Positions 15,569-24,466 of a DNA stretch of 39,368 bases are shown piece by piece. The notes beneath the pieces were generated by a model. The model saw only the letters and a list, made by a program, of their open reading frames with translations, made no database searches and was not told where the DNA came from. Numbering within the stretch: position 1 is the first letter of the stretch; each line of letters begins with the position of its first letter. The position numbers and the translations under genes are program-made. Source of the stretch: Streptomyces sp. SID9727 (GTDB lineage: Bacteria; Actinomycetota; Actinomycetes; Streptomycetales; Streptomycetaceae); NCBI RefSeq assembly GCF_010550605.1, contig NZ_JAAGNI010000313.1, positions 1 to 39,368 on the forward strand, written 5' to 3'.

Positions 15569-16434
15569 CCGCTCACTCCGCACCCGCCAACGCCCTGTAC
15601 GACATCCCGGGGCCGCACACCCGCAAACGGCACCGCCTCTACGGAATCGTGTCCACGCTCCTCATCCTCGCTCTGATCGGCTGGGTGATCTATCTCCTCT
15701 TCGACACCGACCAGTTCACCGCCGCCAAGTGGACGCCCTTCGAGTACAAGGGCATCCAGGAACTCCTGCTCCGCGGACTCGGCAACACCCTCAAGGCGTT
15801 CGCCTACGCCGCCGTCCTCTCCCTGGCCCTCGGCGCCGTCCTCGCGGTCGGGCGGCTGTCCGCACACCGCCCGGTGCGCTGGGTGGCGACGGTCCTCGTC
15901 GAGTTCTTCCGTGCCATGCCCGTACTGGTGATGATCTTCTTCATCTTCGTGGCGCTGAAGGTGCAGCCGCTGCCCGCGCTGGTCGCCGGACTGACGCTCT
16001 ACAACGGCTCGGTGCTCGCCGAGGTGTTCCGTACCGGCATCAACTCCGTCGAGCGCGGCCAGCGCGAGGCGGCGTACGCGCTGGGCATGCGGAAGACGCA
16101 GGTCACCACCTTCGTCCTGGCGCCGCAGGCGATCCGCGCGATGCTTCCCACCATCATCAGCCAGCTGGTGGTGGCCCTGAAGGACACGTCGCTCGGCTAC
16201 CTCATCACGTACGAGGAATTCCTCCAGGCGGGCAAGCTCATCGCCTCCAATCTGGACTACGATCTGCCTTTCATCCCCGTGGTGATGGTGATCTCACCGA
16301 TCTACATCGGGATGTGCATGCTGCTCTCCTGGTTCGCCACCTGGGTGGCGAGGCGGCAACGGCGCAATCCGAAGACGGAGGCGGTGGGCGTCGGACCGGC
16401 ACAGCCCGGCACGCTCATGCCGGGAGGGCGGTAG
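15565..16434 (+). CDS. gluD: amino-acid ABC transporter permease (GluD type)
   Basis: A 289-residue HisMQ-family permease, longer than its partner because of a ~35-residue cytoplasmic N-terminus (IPGPHTRKRHRLYG) and a charged C-terminal tail. Helices include IVSTLLILALIGWVIYLLF, FAYAAVLSLALGAVLAVG and MVISPIYIGMCMLLSWFATW. The EAA loop reads TGINSVERGQREAAYALGM followed by LAPQAIRAMLP. It is the last gene of the uptake operon and converges on the L,D-transpeptidase gene. Confidence 0.9.
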   Translation: MTAHSAPANALYDIPGPHTRKRHRLYGIVSTLLILALIGWVIYLLFDTDQFTAAKWTPFEYKGIQELLLRGLGNTLKAFAYAAVLSLALGAVLAVGRLSAHRPVRWVATVLVEFFRAMPVLVMIFFIFVALKVQPLPALVAGLTLYNGSVLAEVFRTGINSVERGQREAAYALGMRKTQVTTFVLAPQAIRAMLPTIISQLVVALKDTSLGYLITYEEFLQAGKLIASNLDYDLPFIPVVMVISPIYIGMCMLLSWFATWVARRQRRNPKTEAVGVGPAQPGTLMPGGR

Positions 16435-16520
16435 AGGGACGGGAGCAAGGTCCGCCCGGCAGCAGCCGGTGATCACTTCTCGCACGCGGGAGGAAGGTCA
16501 GCTGCGCGCCGGCGGACCGG

Positions 16521-17729
16521 TCAGCCGAGGGCGCTCCTCGTCCGCCACGCGTCCCAGGAGACGTTCCACGCCCCGTAGCCGTTGCCCTCCGCGACCGTGC
16601 CCTTGGTCTCCGCGCCCGTGATCTCGAACGGGTCGCCGACGCGGGCCTGCCGGTAGAGGGCGGCGGCGTCCGCGTCGCTCATCCCGACACATCCCGAACT
16701 GTGGTTGGCGCGCCCGAAGTACGCCGCGTTCCACGGCGCGGCGTGGGCGTACATGCCCGACCAGGTCAGCCGCATCGAGTAGTCGACCATCTTGTCGTAC
16801 GTGTGGCCCAGGCCCACCGTCTCGGAGCGCATGTTGATCGTGCCCTCCTTCGCCATCAGCACGGCCGTCCCGCGCCACGACCGCTTGTCGCCGCCCGGGG
16901 TGCCGCCCGACACCGGCACGTCCATGACCGTGCGCCCGTCCCGCTCGAGGGCCAGCCGGTGCCGGTCCAGGTCCACCTTCACCACCTGGCTCGCGCCCAC
17001 CGTGAACGTCGTCGCGTAGTCCCGCACGAAGAAGCCGCCCGCGGGCCCCGAGTCGACGCCGTTCAGCTCGGCGTCGAGCGTGATGCGCGTCCCGGACTTC
17101 CAGTACTCCTTCGGGCGCCAGTCGACGCGGTCGCGGCCCGAGTAGTCGCGCAGCCAGCCCCAGGAGCCCTCGGTGTGGTTCGAGGTGGACACCTTGAGGG
17201 CCTTCTCCACGGCCGCCTTGTCCTTGACCGGGTTGTCGAACACGATGGACAGCGGCTGGGCGATGCCCACCGTCGTGTTCTTGCCGGGCGCCAGCGTCAG
17301 CTTGTTCACCTTGCCCGCCGCCCGCGTCGTGAACGAGGCCGTGTCGCTGCCGCCCGAGGTGTCGCGCGCCTCCACCCGGTACGCCGTGCCGGGCGCCGCC
17401 ACCCGGTCGGACGTCCAGGTCCGGCCGTCGGCGGATATCCGGCCGGTGAGCGCGCCGTCCTCCCCGGCCGAAACGGTCACCTCGCGCAGCTTCCCGGCCG
17501 CCAGGGTCACCGTCACCGGCTCACCCGCGACGGCCGACGTGCCGTGCGGGGTCACCGAGATCGAGGCCGGCGCCGCCGCCTTCGAGGGGGCCGCGTCCCC
17601 GTTCTTGTCCGAAGCGGCGGCCCCGCCGGAACAGGCCGTGAGGGTGACGCCGAGCACCGCGCAGCCGGCGGTCAGCGCGAGCCGGGCGGGGCGCGGCGGG
17701 CGCGCCGGTGTCAGGAATGCGGGAATCAA
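16521..17729 (-). CDS. L,D-transpeptidase lipoprotein with Ig-like domains
   Basis: A 402-residue protein started at TTG 17729, chosen because GGAGG lies 6 nt upstream. Residues ~11-37 are a lipoprotein signal ending in the lipobox LTAC|S. Two Ig-like modules follow (PASISVTPHGTSAVAGEPVTV region; LTLAPGKNTTVGIAQPLSIVFDNPV region), then a YkuD catalytic domain with VDLDRHRLALERDGRTV, SGMYAHAAPWN and the nucleophile motif SSGCVGM (Cys347, His343 nearby). These enzymes make 3-3 crosslinks between diaminopimelate residues in peptidoglycan, which are abundant in actinomycetes. The protein should sit on the outer face of the membrane. It is divergent from the FemX-MurJ pair. Confidence 0.9.
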   Translation of the reverse strand: MIPAFLTPARPPRPARLALTAGCAVLGVTLTACSGGAAASDKNGDAAPSKAAAPASISVTPHGTSAVAGEPVTVTLAAGKLREVTVSAGEDGALTGRISADGRTWTSDRVAAPGTAYRVEARDTSGGSDTASFTTRAAGKVNKLTLAPGKNTTVGIAQPLSIVFDNPVKDKAAVEKALKVSTSNHTEGSWGWLRDYSGRDRVDWRPKEYWKSGTRITLDAELNGVDSGPAGGFFVRDYATTFTVGASQVVKVDLDRHRLALERDGRTVMDVPVSGGTPGGDKRSWRGTAVLMAKEGTINMRSETVGLGHTYDKMVDYSMRLTWSGMYAHAAPWNAAYFGRANHSSGCVGMSDADAAALYRQARVGDPFEITGAETKGTVAEGNGYGAWNVSWDAWRTRSALG

Positions 17730-17951
17730 CGGAAACCTCCGGGGCCGTGCTCGGTCATCGGTGAAGAGGAACGCACCGGAGCCTAGGTTCCGAAAATCCG
17801 CGGAAAAGCGGGAATTCCCTGTGTGACGGGAAGTGCGGCGCAACGGTCATCGTCCGGTCACATTCGGCGCGCGGACCCGTCACGGACCGCTGTGAGCATC
17901 CTGTGCAGCCCCGCGGAGCAGACGCGGGGCCCACGAGGGAGGGCCACCGAC

Positions 17952-19115
17952 ATGTCAGCGCTGCTAGCGACCGGAGACCGCAGCAGGGAACGGGACCTAC
18001 GCATCCACGGCCTCACGGCGGACGAGCACCGAGCCCATCTGGCCACGCTCGCGGACGCCAGCTTCCTGCAGTACCCCTCCTGGGCCGGGGTGAAAGAGGG
18101 CTGGTCCTCGGAAAGGCTCGGCTGGCACGACGAAGACGGCACCCTGAACGGCAGCGCGCTCGTCCTGTACCGCCAATTCCCGGGCACCCGGAAGTACTTC
18201 GCCTACCTCCCGGAGGGCCCGGCCGCCGACTGGGCCGACCCCGGAATGGACCGATGGCTGCGCCCCCTGCTCGCGCACCTGCGCGCGGCCGGGGCGTTCG
18301 CCGTACGCATCGGCCCCGGACCCGCCTACCGCCGCTGGACCGGCGCCCGCCTCAAGGCCGCCACCGGCCCCGGGCGCACGGTCGGCGACGTCCTGGCCAG
18401 CGAGGTCGACCCGCTCGGGGCGGCCGTGGCCGACCGGCTCCGGGCGCGCGGCTGGCGGCGCTGCGGCGGGGACGGCGACGACGCGGACGCCCAGCCCCGG
18501 TACGTCTTCCGGGTGCCGCTCGCCGGGCGCACCACCGACGACCTGTGGTCCGGGCTCAACCAGGAGTGGCGCCGCAACGTCCGCCGCGCGCACAAGGCCG
18601 GCGTGCGGATCGTGACCGGCAGCGCCGCCGAACTGCCCGAATTCCACCGGCTGCTGAGGATCACCGAGGAACGCGACGGCTTCCGGCTCGGCCGCTCGCT
18701 CGGCTACTACCAGCGCCAGTACGCCGCGCTCAACGCCGAGGAGCCCGGCCGGATGAAGCTCTGCCTCGCCGTGCACGACGGGGAGATCCTGGCCGCCCAC
18801 ACCATGATCAGCACCGGCCGGCGGGTCTGGTACCAGACGGGCGCCTCCGCCGACCACCGCCGCGAGGTCCGCCCCAGCAACGCCCTGCAGTGGCGGATGA
18901 TGTGCGACGCCCTCGAAGGCGGCGCCGAGGTGTACGACATGCGCGGGGTATCCTCCACCCTCGATCCTCATGACCGGCCCTTCGGGCTGCTGCGCTGGAA
19001 GCTGGGCACCGGCGGCGAGGTCGTCGAGACCCTCGGAGAGTGGGAGACATCGGTGGGCGGAGCCGCCAACAACACGTTGTACCGGGCGTTCCAGGCGTAC
19101 CTGGCACGCCGATGA
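17952..19115 (+). CDS. FemX/FemAB-like peptidoglycan interpeptide aminoacyltransferase
   Basis: A 387-residue protein from ATG 17952 with GGGAGGG upstream; the longer open frame crosses the intergenic region. It carries two GNAT-like halves of the FemABX family: ADASFLQYPSWAGVKEGWSS and ALVLYRQFPGTRKYFAYLPEGPA in the first, LWSGLNQEWRRNVRRAHKAGV and EDRDGF-like RITEERDGFRLG plus YDMRGVSSTLDPHD with FGLLRWKLGTGGEV in the second. These proteins add amino acids from charged tRNA to the stem peptide of lipid II; streptomycetes use a glycine bridge. Its stop overlaps the MurJ start by 4 bp, so precursor modification and flipping are coupled genetically. Confidence 0.88.
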   Translation: MSALLATGDRSRERDLRIHGLTADEHRAHLATLADASFLQYPSWAGVKEGWSSERLGWHDEDGTLNGSALVLYRQFPGTRKYFAYLPEGPAADWADPGMDRWLRPLLAHLRAAGAFAVRIGPGPAYRRWTGARLKAATGPGRTVGDVLASEVDPLGAAVADRLRARGWRRCGGDGDDADAQPRYVFRVPLAGRTTDDLWSGLNQEWRRNVRRAHKAGVRIVTGSAAELPEFHRLLRITEERDGFRLGRSLGYYQRQYAALNAEEPGRMKLCLAVHDGEILAAHTMISTGRRVWYQTGASADHRREVRPSNALQWRMMCDALEGGAEVYDMRGVSSTLDPHDRPFGLLRWKLGTGGEVVETLGEWETSVGGAANNTLYRAFQAYLARR

Positions 19116-20806
19116 CGGCCGCCGGAGCCGCCCCGGAGGCGGTCGCCCCCGAGCAGACGAGCGGCGCGCGCGGCTCCGGCTCGGTGCTGCGCAGCGGTGC
19201 GGTCATGGCCGCCGGGTCCGTCGTCTCGCGGGCCACCGGGTTCGTCCGCTCGGCGGTCGTCGTCGCCGCGCTCGGCACCGGACTGCGGGCCGACGGCTAC
19301 TCGGTCGCCAACACCGTGCCCAACATCCTCTACATGCTGCTCATCGGCGGCGCCCTCAACGCGGTCTTCGTCCCCGAACTCGTCCGGGCCGCCAAGGAGC
19401 ACGGCGACGGCGGGGCCGCCTACACCGACCGCCTGCTCACCCTGTGCACCGTGGGTCTGCTCGCCCTCACCGCGCTCGCCGTCCTCGGCGCACCTCTGAT
19501 CATCCAGGTGTACGCACCGACCTACGAAGGCGACCAGGCCGAACTCACCATCGCCCTGGCCCGCTACTGCCTGCCCCAGATCCTCTTCTACGGGCTGTTC
19601 ACGCTCCTCGGCCAAGTGCTCAACGCCCGCGACCGGTTCGGCGCGATGATGTGGACGCCGGTCCTCAACAACCTCGTGATCATCGCCGTGTTCGGGCTCT
19701 ACCTCTGGACGGCGGCGAGCTCCGACGGCACCCTCACCTCCGCGCAGGCGCAGTGGCTGGGCTGGGGGACCACGGCGGGCATCGCCGTGCAGAGCCTCGC
19801 CCTGGTGCCCTCGCTGCGCGCCGCGAAGTTCCGCTGGCGGCCCCGGTTCGACTGGCGCGGCAGCGGACTGACCCGGCCGCTGCGCGCCGCCGGCTGGCTC
19901 GTCATGCTCGTCCTCACCAACCAGGCCGCGTACTGGGTGATCACCCGCCTCTCCACCGCGAGCGGCCAGCACGCCGCGGACCAGCACCTCGCGGGGGGTG
20001 CCGGCTACACCGCGTACAGCTACGCCTACCAGCTCTGGGTCGTGCCCCAGGGCATCGTGACCGTCAGCCTCGTCACCGCGCTGATGCCCCGCATGAGCCG
20101 CGCGGCGGCGGGCGGCGACCTCGCCGGGGTGCGCCGGGACCTCTCGTACGCGCTGCGCACCTCCGCCGCCGTGGTGGTTCCGGCCGCCGCCCTGCTGCTG
20201 GTGCTCGCGCCCTGGGTGATGGGCTCGGTCTTCGGCTACGGGCACACCGGCCCGGCGGACATCACGGTGATGGCGGGCATGATGGCTGCGTTCGCCCCCG
20301 GGCTCATCGCCTTCTCCGGGCAGTACGTGCTCTCGCGCGGGTTCTACGCGATGAGTGACACCCGCACCCCGTTTCTGCTGAACCTGGTCATCGCGGCCCT
20401 CAACGCCGGGCTCTCGGTCGTCGCCTATCTGACGCTGCCCGCGCGCTGGGCGGTGACCGGCATGGCGGGCGCGTACTCCGCGGCCCTGCTCACCGGCTTC
20501 GCCGTCACCGCGTACGTGCTGCACCGCAGGCTCTCCCCGCGCGGTGCGCCGCGACCCTCGCTCGCCCGCTCGCCCGGGCTCTGGGCGCATGTGCGGCTGG
20601 TGGCCGCCTGTGTGCCGGCCGGGGCGCTGGCGTACGGGGCCGCCCGCGCCGTCGACACGGAGGGCTCGGGCCTCGGGGACTTCGCCGCGCTCGGTGCCGG
20701 GACGGCCGTCCTCGCGCTGGCCGTGGCGGGGCTCGCCCGGCCGCTGCGGCTCACCGAGGTGAGTGCCGCGCTGAACGCCGTCCGGGGGCGGCTCCGGCGC
20801 GGCTGA
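19112..20806 (+). CDS. murJ: MurJ/MviN-type lipid II flippase
   Basis: A 564-residue polytopic protein starting at the ATG overlapping the FemX-like stop. The N-terminal signature is strong: SGAVMAAGSVVSRATGFVRS, GLRADGYSVANTVPNILYML, GGALNAVFVPELVRA. About 14 hydrophobic helices run the length. Other MurJ landmarks are YCLPQILFYGLFTLLGQVLNARDRFGAMMWTPVLNN and QLWVVPQGIVTVSLVTALMPRMS, each split by loops. MurJ moves lipid-linked peptidoglycan precursors across the membrane. Streptomycetes also have a murJ near oriC, so this may be a paralogue or a member used for a specialised wall. That is inference. Confidence 0.88.
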   Translation: MTAAGAAPEAVAPEQTSGARGSGSVLRSGAVMAAGSVVSRATGFVRSAVVVAALGTGLRADGYSVANTVPNILYMLLIGGALNAVFVPELVRAAKEHGDGGAAYTDRLLTLCTVGLLALTALAVLGAPLIIQVYAPTYEGDQAELTIALARYCLPQILFYGLFTLLGQVLNARDRFGAMMWTPVLNNLVIIAVFGLYLWTAASSDGTLTSAQAQWLGWGTTAGIAVQSLALVPSLRAAKFRWRPRFDWRGSGLTRPLRAAGWLVMLVLTNQAAYWVITRLSTASGQHAADQHLAGGAGYTAYSYAYQLWVVPQGIVTVSLVTALMPRMSRAAAGGDLAGVRRDLSYALRTSAAVVVPAAALLLVLAPWVMGSVFGYGHTGPADITVMAGMMAAFAPGLIAFSGQYVLSRGFYAMSDTRTPFLLNLVIAALNAGLSVVAYLTLPARWAVTGMAGAYSAALLTGFAVTAYVLHRRLSPRGAPRPSLARSPGLWAHVRLVAACVPAGALAYGAARAVDTEGSGLGDFAALGAGTAVLALAVAGLARPLRLTEVSAALNAVRGRLRRG

Positions 20807-20861
20807 ATCAGCCTCGCCCGTCCGTTCGAACCCATTCCTTGATCGCTGGGATACTGACGCC

Positions 20862-21575
20862 ATGCCTCGCGTGCTCCTCATAGAAGACGATCCCTCGGTA
20901 CGCGAAGGGGTCGAACTGGGCCTGCGCAGGCGCGGCCACGAGCTGCGGGCCGTCGGCACGGGCGAGGCCGGGCTCGCCGCGCTCGGGCAGTTCCGGCCGG
21001 ACCTGGTCCTCCTCGACCTGATGCTGCCCGGCATGAACGGCGTCCAGGTGTGCCGCCGCATCCGGGAGACCAGCCAGCTCCCCGTGATCATGCTGACCGC
21101 GCGCGGTGACGACTTCGACGTGGTCGTGGGCCTGGAGGCCGGCGCCGACGACTACATCGTCAAGCCCGCCCGTACCGAGGTCATCGAGGCCCGCATCCGG
21201 GCGGTGCTGCGCCGCCTCGCCGTCCCGGCCGGACGCGGCGGCAGCGAGTCCCACGGCGAACTGACCGTCGACCGCGCGGGCCTCGCCGTCGCCAAGGCGG
21301 GCGAACGGCTGCTCCTCGCCCCGTCGGAACTGAAGCTGCTGCTCCATCTCTCGGCCTCTCCCGAACAGGTCTTCAGCCGCCAGCAGCTCCTGGAACACGT
21401 GTGGGAGCACAGCTATCACGGCGATGCCCGCCTGGTCGACGCCTGCGTCCGCCGCCTCCGTCAGAAGATCGAGGACGTCCCGGGCAGCCCCCGCTACATC
21501 CAGACGGTCCGAGGCTTCGGCTACCGCTTCGGACCCCTGGGAGGCGCCTTGCCGGCAGGGCGTCCCCTCACGTGA
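20862..21575 (+). CDS. OmpR-family response regulator
   Basis: A 237-residue regulator. Residues 1-120 are a receiver domain with acidic pocket Glu8/Asp9/Asp10, phospho-acceptor Asp52 in LVLLDLMLPGMNG, Thr79 region VIMLTA and Lys101 in DDYIVKPA. Residues ~130-228 are a winged helix (LLLAPSELKLLLHL, RQQLLEHVWEHSYHGDARLVD, ACVRRLRQKIEDV, YIQTVRGFGYRF). It resembles AfsQ1 and CseB of Streptomyces, which respond to nutrient or envelope signals. The stop overlaps the kinase start (GTGA). Target genes are unknown; adjacency to murJ suggests envelope control. Confidence 0.92.
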   Translation: MPRVLLIEDDPSVREGVELGLRRRGHELRAVGTGEAGLAALGQFRPDLVLLDLMLPGMNGVQVCRRIRETSQLPVIMLTARGDDFDVVVGLEAGADDYIVKPARTEVIEARIRAVLRRLAVPAGRGGSESHGELTVDRAGLAVAKAGERLLLAPSELKLLLHLSASPEQVFSRQQLLEHVWEHSYHGDARLVDACVRRLRQKIEDVPGSPRYIQTVRGFGYRFGPLGGALPAGRPLT

Positions 21576-22993
21576 AACTGTTCGCCGCCCGCCTCGGCCT
21601 CCGCACCCGGCTCATCGCGGCGTTCCTGTTCGTCGCGGCCGTCAGCGCCGCCACCACCGCCGCGCTCACCTACCGCGAGGCCCGCTCCGCGATCCTCCAG
21701 CAGGCGCAGGACTCCACCGTGGCCCAGTTCCGCGACCGGGTCAGTGCCCAGGCCGTCACCCTGCCCATCGACAGCGAGCAGCTGCGCCGGGTCTGCCTCG
21801 GGCTCGCCCGCGCGGGCGGCGGGCGCGGCTGGACCGTGTTCGCCGAGTACGGCGAGCTGCGGGCCTCCTCCTCGGACCGGCCCTCCTCCGGGGTGATCAC
21901 CGCCGCGCTGCGCTCGGCCTCCCTGGCCGACGCCCACGGCTCCTTCCAGCGCGTGGTCAAGGACGGCAAACCGTGGCTGACCGTCGGCATGCCCGCCCTG
22001 TTCAACCGGGGCGACGGCAGGCAGCCCACCGGCCTCGTCCTCTACGCCGTGATGCCGCTGTCCACCGAGGACGCCAATGTGGCCGCCATGGTCACCGCCG
22101 CCCGCGACGGCGCCCTGCCCGCCCTGCTCGTCGCCCTGGTGCCCGCGCTGCTCGCCGCCCGCAGCGTCCTGCGTCCGGTCCGCGAGCTGCGCCGCGCGGC
22201 GGCGGGCATCGGCAGGGGTGAGCTCGACACCCGGATCACGGTGCGCGGCTCCGACGAACTCGCCGATCTCGCCTGGACGTTCAACGAGTCGTCCACCAAG
22301 CTTCAGAATTCCGTCGAGGAGCTGCGCCGGGCCGAGGAGCGGGCCAGGCGCTTCGCGTCGGATGTCTCCCACGAACTGCGCACCCCGCTGGCCGGTATGC
22401 TCGCCGTCACCGAGGTCCTGGACGAGGACGCCGGTGAACTGCGCCCCGACACCGCCGCCGCCGTCCGCCTGATCAGCACGGAGACCGGCAAACTGGCCAC
22501 CCTGGTCGAGGACTTGATGGAGATATCCCGCTTCGACGCCCGAGCGGCCGAGCTGCACCTCGATGAGGTCGACGTCGCCGAGACCGTACGCAAGACCCTT
22601 CAGGGCCGCCGCTGGGAGGACCGGGTCACCACCGAACTGCCCGACGGCGTACGGGCCGTGCTCGACCCGCGCCGCTTCGACGTGGTCGTCGCCAACCTGG
22701 TCGGCAACGCCCTGCGGCACGGCGCGGAGCCCGTCACCGTACGGGTGCGGGGAGGCGCCCGGCTCGTCGTGGAGGTGGAGGACAGCGGGCCGGGCATCGA
22801 CGCGGCGGTGCTCCCGCACATCTTCGACCGGTTCTACAAGGCGGACGCGGCCCGGGCCCGGTCGGCGGGCAGCGGCCTCGGCCTCGCCATCGCCCAGGAG
22901 AACGTACGGCTGCACGGGGGGACGGTCGGCGCGGCGAACCGTCCCGGGGGCGGTGCGGTGTTCACCGTGGAGCTGCCGCTGGGGGAGCGGTGA
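21572..22993 (+). CDS. sensor histidine kinase
   Basis: A 473-residue membrane kinase from GTG 21572. TM1 is about residues 12-33 (RLIAAFLFVAAVSAATTAAL), followed by an extracellular sensor of ~140 residues. TM2 is DGALPALLVALVPALLAARS, then a HAMP linker (PVRELRRAAAGIGRGELDTR). The dimerisation/phosphoacceptor box is DVSHELRTPLAGM (His267). The ATP-binding domain has N-box VVANLVGNALRHG, G1 VEDSGPGI, F-box FDRFYKAD and G2 GSGLGLAIAQENV. It phosphorylates the upstream regulator in response to an external cue that cannot be read from sequence. Its stop overlaps the lipoprotein start. Confidence 0.92.
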   Translation: MKLFAARLGLRTRLIAAFLFVAAVSAATTAALTYREARSAILQQAQDSTVAQFRDRVSAQAVTLPIDSEQLRRVCLGLARAGGGRGWTVFAEYGELRASSSDRPSSGVITAALRSASLADAHGSFQRVVKDGKPWLTVGMPALFNRGDGRQPTGLVLYAVMPLSTEDANVAAMVTAARDGALPALLVALVPALLAARSVLRPVRELRRAAAGIGRGELDTRITVRGSDELADLAWTFNESSTKLQNSVEELRRAEERARRFASDVSHELRTPLAGMLAVTEVLDEDAGELRPDTAAAVRLISTETGKLATLVEDLMEISRFDARAAELHLDEVDVAETVRKTLQGRRWEDRVTTELPDGVRAVLDPRRFDVVVANLVGNALRHGAEPVTVRVRGGARLVVEVEDSGPGIDAAVLPHIFDRFYKADAARARSAGSGLGLAIAQENVRLHGGTVGAANRPGGGAVFTVELPLGER

Positions 22994-23520
22994 GGGGCGG
23001 GCGCGTACTCGGCGCGCTGCTGCCCGTGCTGCTGCTCGCCCCCGGGTGCGGGATCCGCGCGACGGACGTCGTGGAGGCGGGTGAACCGGCGACCGTGGAG
23101 GTGGCCCCGGCCGGCCAGCGCGGCGCCCTGCTGTACTTCGTGTCCTCGTCCTCCGCGTCCCGGCTGCTGCCGGTCGTCCGGACCGTCAGCCCCGTGGGGG
23201 AGGTCGACGGCGAGGCATGGGCGGACGACCGGCCCACCGGGGCGTCGGCCGCGCTGTACCTGCTCTTCGACGGGCCCACCAGGTCGGAGCACGACGCCGG
23301 ACTGCGCACGGAACTGCCCAGCGGGCGGGTGAGGGCCGCCATCGAGCTGAGCGCGGAGGGGGTGAAGGCCACCGTGAGCATCCCGGTCACCAGGCTCTCC
23401 CAGGCGGCCCGCCAGCAGCTCGTCTGCACCGCGGCCACGGCCGGTACCGCCGACCGGACCGAGGTGGTCACGGTGACCGGTACCGACGGGGTCATCGGCC
23501 CCACGCACTGCTCGGTCTGA
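22990..23520 (+). CDS. lipoprotein cotranscribed with the two-component system
   Basis: A 176-residue protein from GTG 22990, overlapping the kinase stop by 4 bp. It has a short lipoprotein signal (VLGALLPVLLLAPGC, lipid on Cys18). The mature part shows a GerMN-like beta-rich pattern (LLYFVSSSSASRLLPVVRTV, ALYLLFDGPT, LRTELPSGRVRAAIELS, TCHSV-type Cys near the C-terminus), though the domain call is tentative. A lipoprotein coupled to a kinase recalls CseA with CseB/CseC and the lipoprotein gene that follows afsQ1/Q2, where it tunes signalling. Such a role here is inference. Confidence 0.75.
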   Translation: MRGGRVLGALLPVLLLAPGCGIRATDVVEAGEPATVEVAPAGQRGALLYFVSSSSASRLLPVVRTVSPVGEVDGEAWADDRPTGASAALYLLFDGPTRSEHDAGLRTELPSGRVRAAIELSAEGVKATVSIPVTRLSQAARQQLVCTAATAGTADRTEVVTVTGTDGVIGPTHCSV

Positions 23521-23535
23521 CCGCGCTCCCGTCCC

Positions 23536-24333
23536 TCAGCCGGCCTTGCGGGCGACCGCTCCGTAGACACCGATCGTGGCAGGCGGTGCGGTGGACGGTG
23601 CGTCCGGTCGCCAGGACGGCACGGGAACGAGGCCGGGTGCCAGGAGTTCGAACCCGCCGAGGAACTCCTCGATCTCGGCGTGGGAGCGCGGGGTGAGGGG
23701 CGTGGTCGCGTGGGCGTAGACGGCTTGGGCCGCACGGCAGTCGGCGAAGTCGTCGGTGGCGTGCGAGAGCACCAGGCAACTGCCGTCCGAAAGCGCGTCG
23801 CGCAGCGTGGCGACGACCTCTCCGGGCCGTTGCGCGTCGGTGAGGAAGTGGAGGACGGAGGTGAGGAGCAGCGCGACGGGCCGGTCGAAGTCGATGACCT
23901 CGCGGACCTGGGGATGCTCGACGACGGCCTGCGGGTCGCGGAGGTCGGCGAGCGCGACGCCGACCACGCCGGAGCCGCGCAGCAGGGCGTCGGCGTGCGC
24001 GACGACGATCGGGTCGTTGTCCACGTAGGCGACGCGCACGTCGGGCGCCGCCGCGAGGGCGACCTCGTGCACATTGGGGGAGTGGGGCAGCCCGGTGCCG
24101 ATGTCGAGGACCTGCCGCAGACCCGCGCCGACGACATGGCGGACGGCGCGCTCCAGGAAGGCGCGGCCGGCCCGTGCGGCGGCTCGCTCATGGGCCGCGG
24201 CGGCGAGGAGCTCGTCACCGGCCTGCTGGTCCACCCGGTAGTTGTCCTTGCCGCCGAGCAGGTAGTCGTAGATCCTTGCGGAGTGAGGTCGGCCGGTGTC
24301 GATCACCGGGACGGGTAAGCCGTGCTGCCTCAA
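23536..24333 (-). CDS. SAM-dependent methyltransferase-like protein (DUF574 / Methyltransf_19 type)
   Basis: A 265-residue protein started at TTG 24333, with GAGAGGAG 6 nt upstream; an in-frame GTG 9 codons later is an alternative. The family hallmark HSARIYDYLLGGKDNYRVD opens the protein. A Rossmann SAM-binding core follows: VLDIGTGLPHSPNVHEVAL, VAYVDNDPIVVAHA, PVALLLTSVLHFL and LVLSHATDD. These proteins are very numerous in streptomycetes, and their methyl acceptors are mostly unknown. It is divergent from the XRE gene; a possible promoter with TTGACA is at 24390-24419. Confidence 0.85.
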   Translation of the reverse strand: MRQHGLPVPVIDTGRPHSARIYDYLLGGKDNYRVDQQAGDELLAAAAHERAAARAGRAFLERAVRHVVGAGLRQVLDIGTGLPHSPNVHEVALAAAPDVRVAYVDNDPIVVAHADALLRGSGVVGVALADLRDPQAVVEHPQVREVIDFDRPVALLLTSVLHFLTDAQRPGEVVATLRDALSDGSCLVLSHATDDFADCRAAQAVYAHATTPLTPRSHAEIEEFLGGFELLAPGLVPVPSWRPDAPSTAPPATIGVYGAVARKAG

Positions 24334-24389
24334 GTGGCGCTCCTCTCGGCGGCCGCCGCGGTCGGATTCCAGAGTCTGCCGATGCCGCG

Positions 24390-24419
24390 ATCCTGCCCGT
24401 GCGCCCGACGGCGTGTCAA
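24390..24419 (-). promoter_or_regulatory. possible promoter of the methyltransferase-like gene
   Basis: On the minus strand TTGACA (24419-24414) is followed after 18 bp by CAGGAT (24395-24390), about 57 bp upstream of the TTG start. The -35 is perfect; the -10 fits the HrdB-type consensus only in part. Confidence 0.35.
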
Positions 24420-24466
24420 CTAAAGTACACAAGAGCAAGATCGATGAGGGCGAGAGAGATCACCAC

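Noticed and set aside
17730..17951. Small gene in the gap between the L,D-transpeptidase and FemX-like genes
   Set aside because: Open frames here are extensions of the flanking genes without ribosome sites; the gap is best read as a divergent promoter region.
18968..21091. 707-residue minus-strand open frame opposite FemX and MurJ
   Set aside because: Long antisense frames are expected at this GC content; the plus strand has complete MurJ motifs and the antisense translation is low-complexity Gly/Arg/His-rich.
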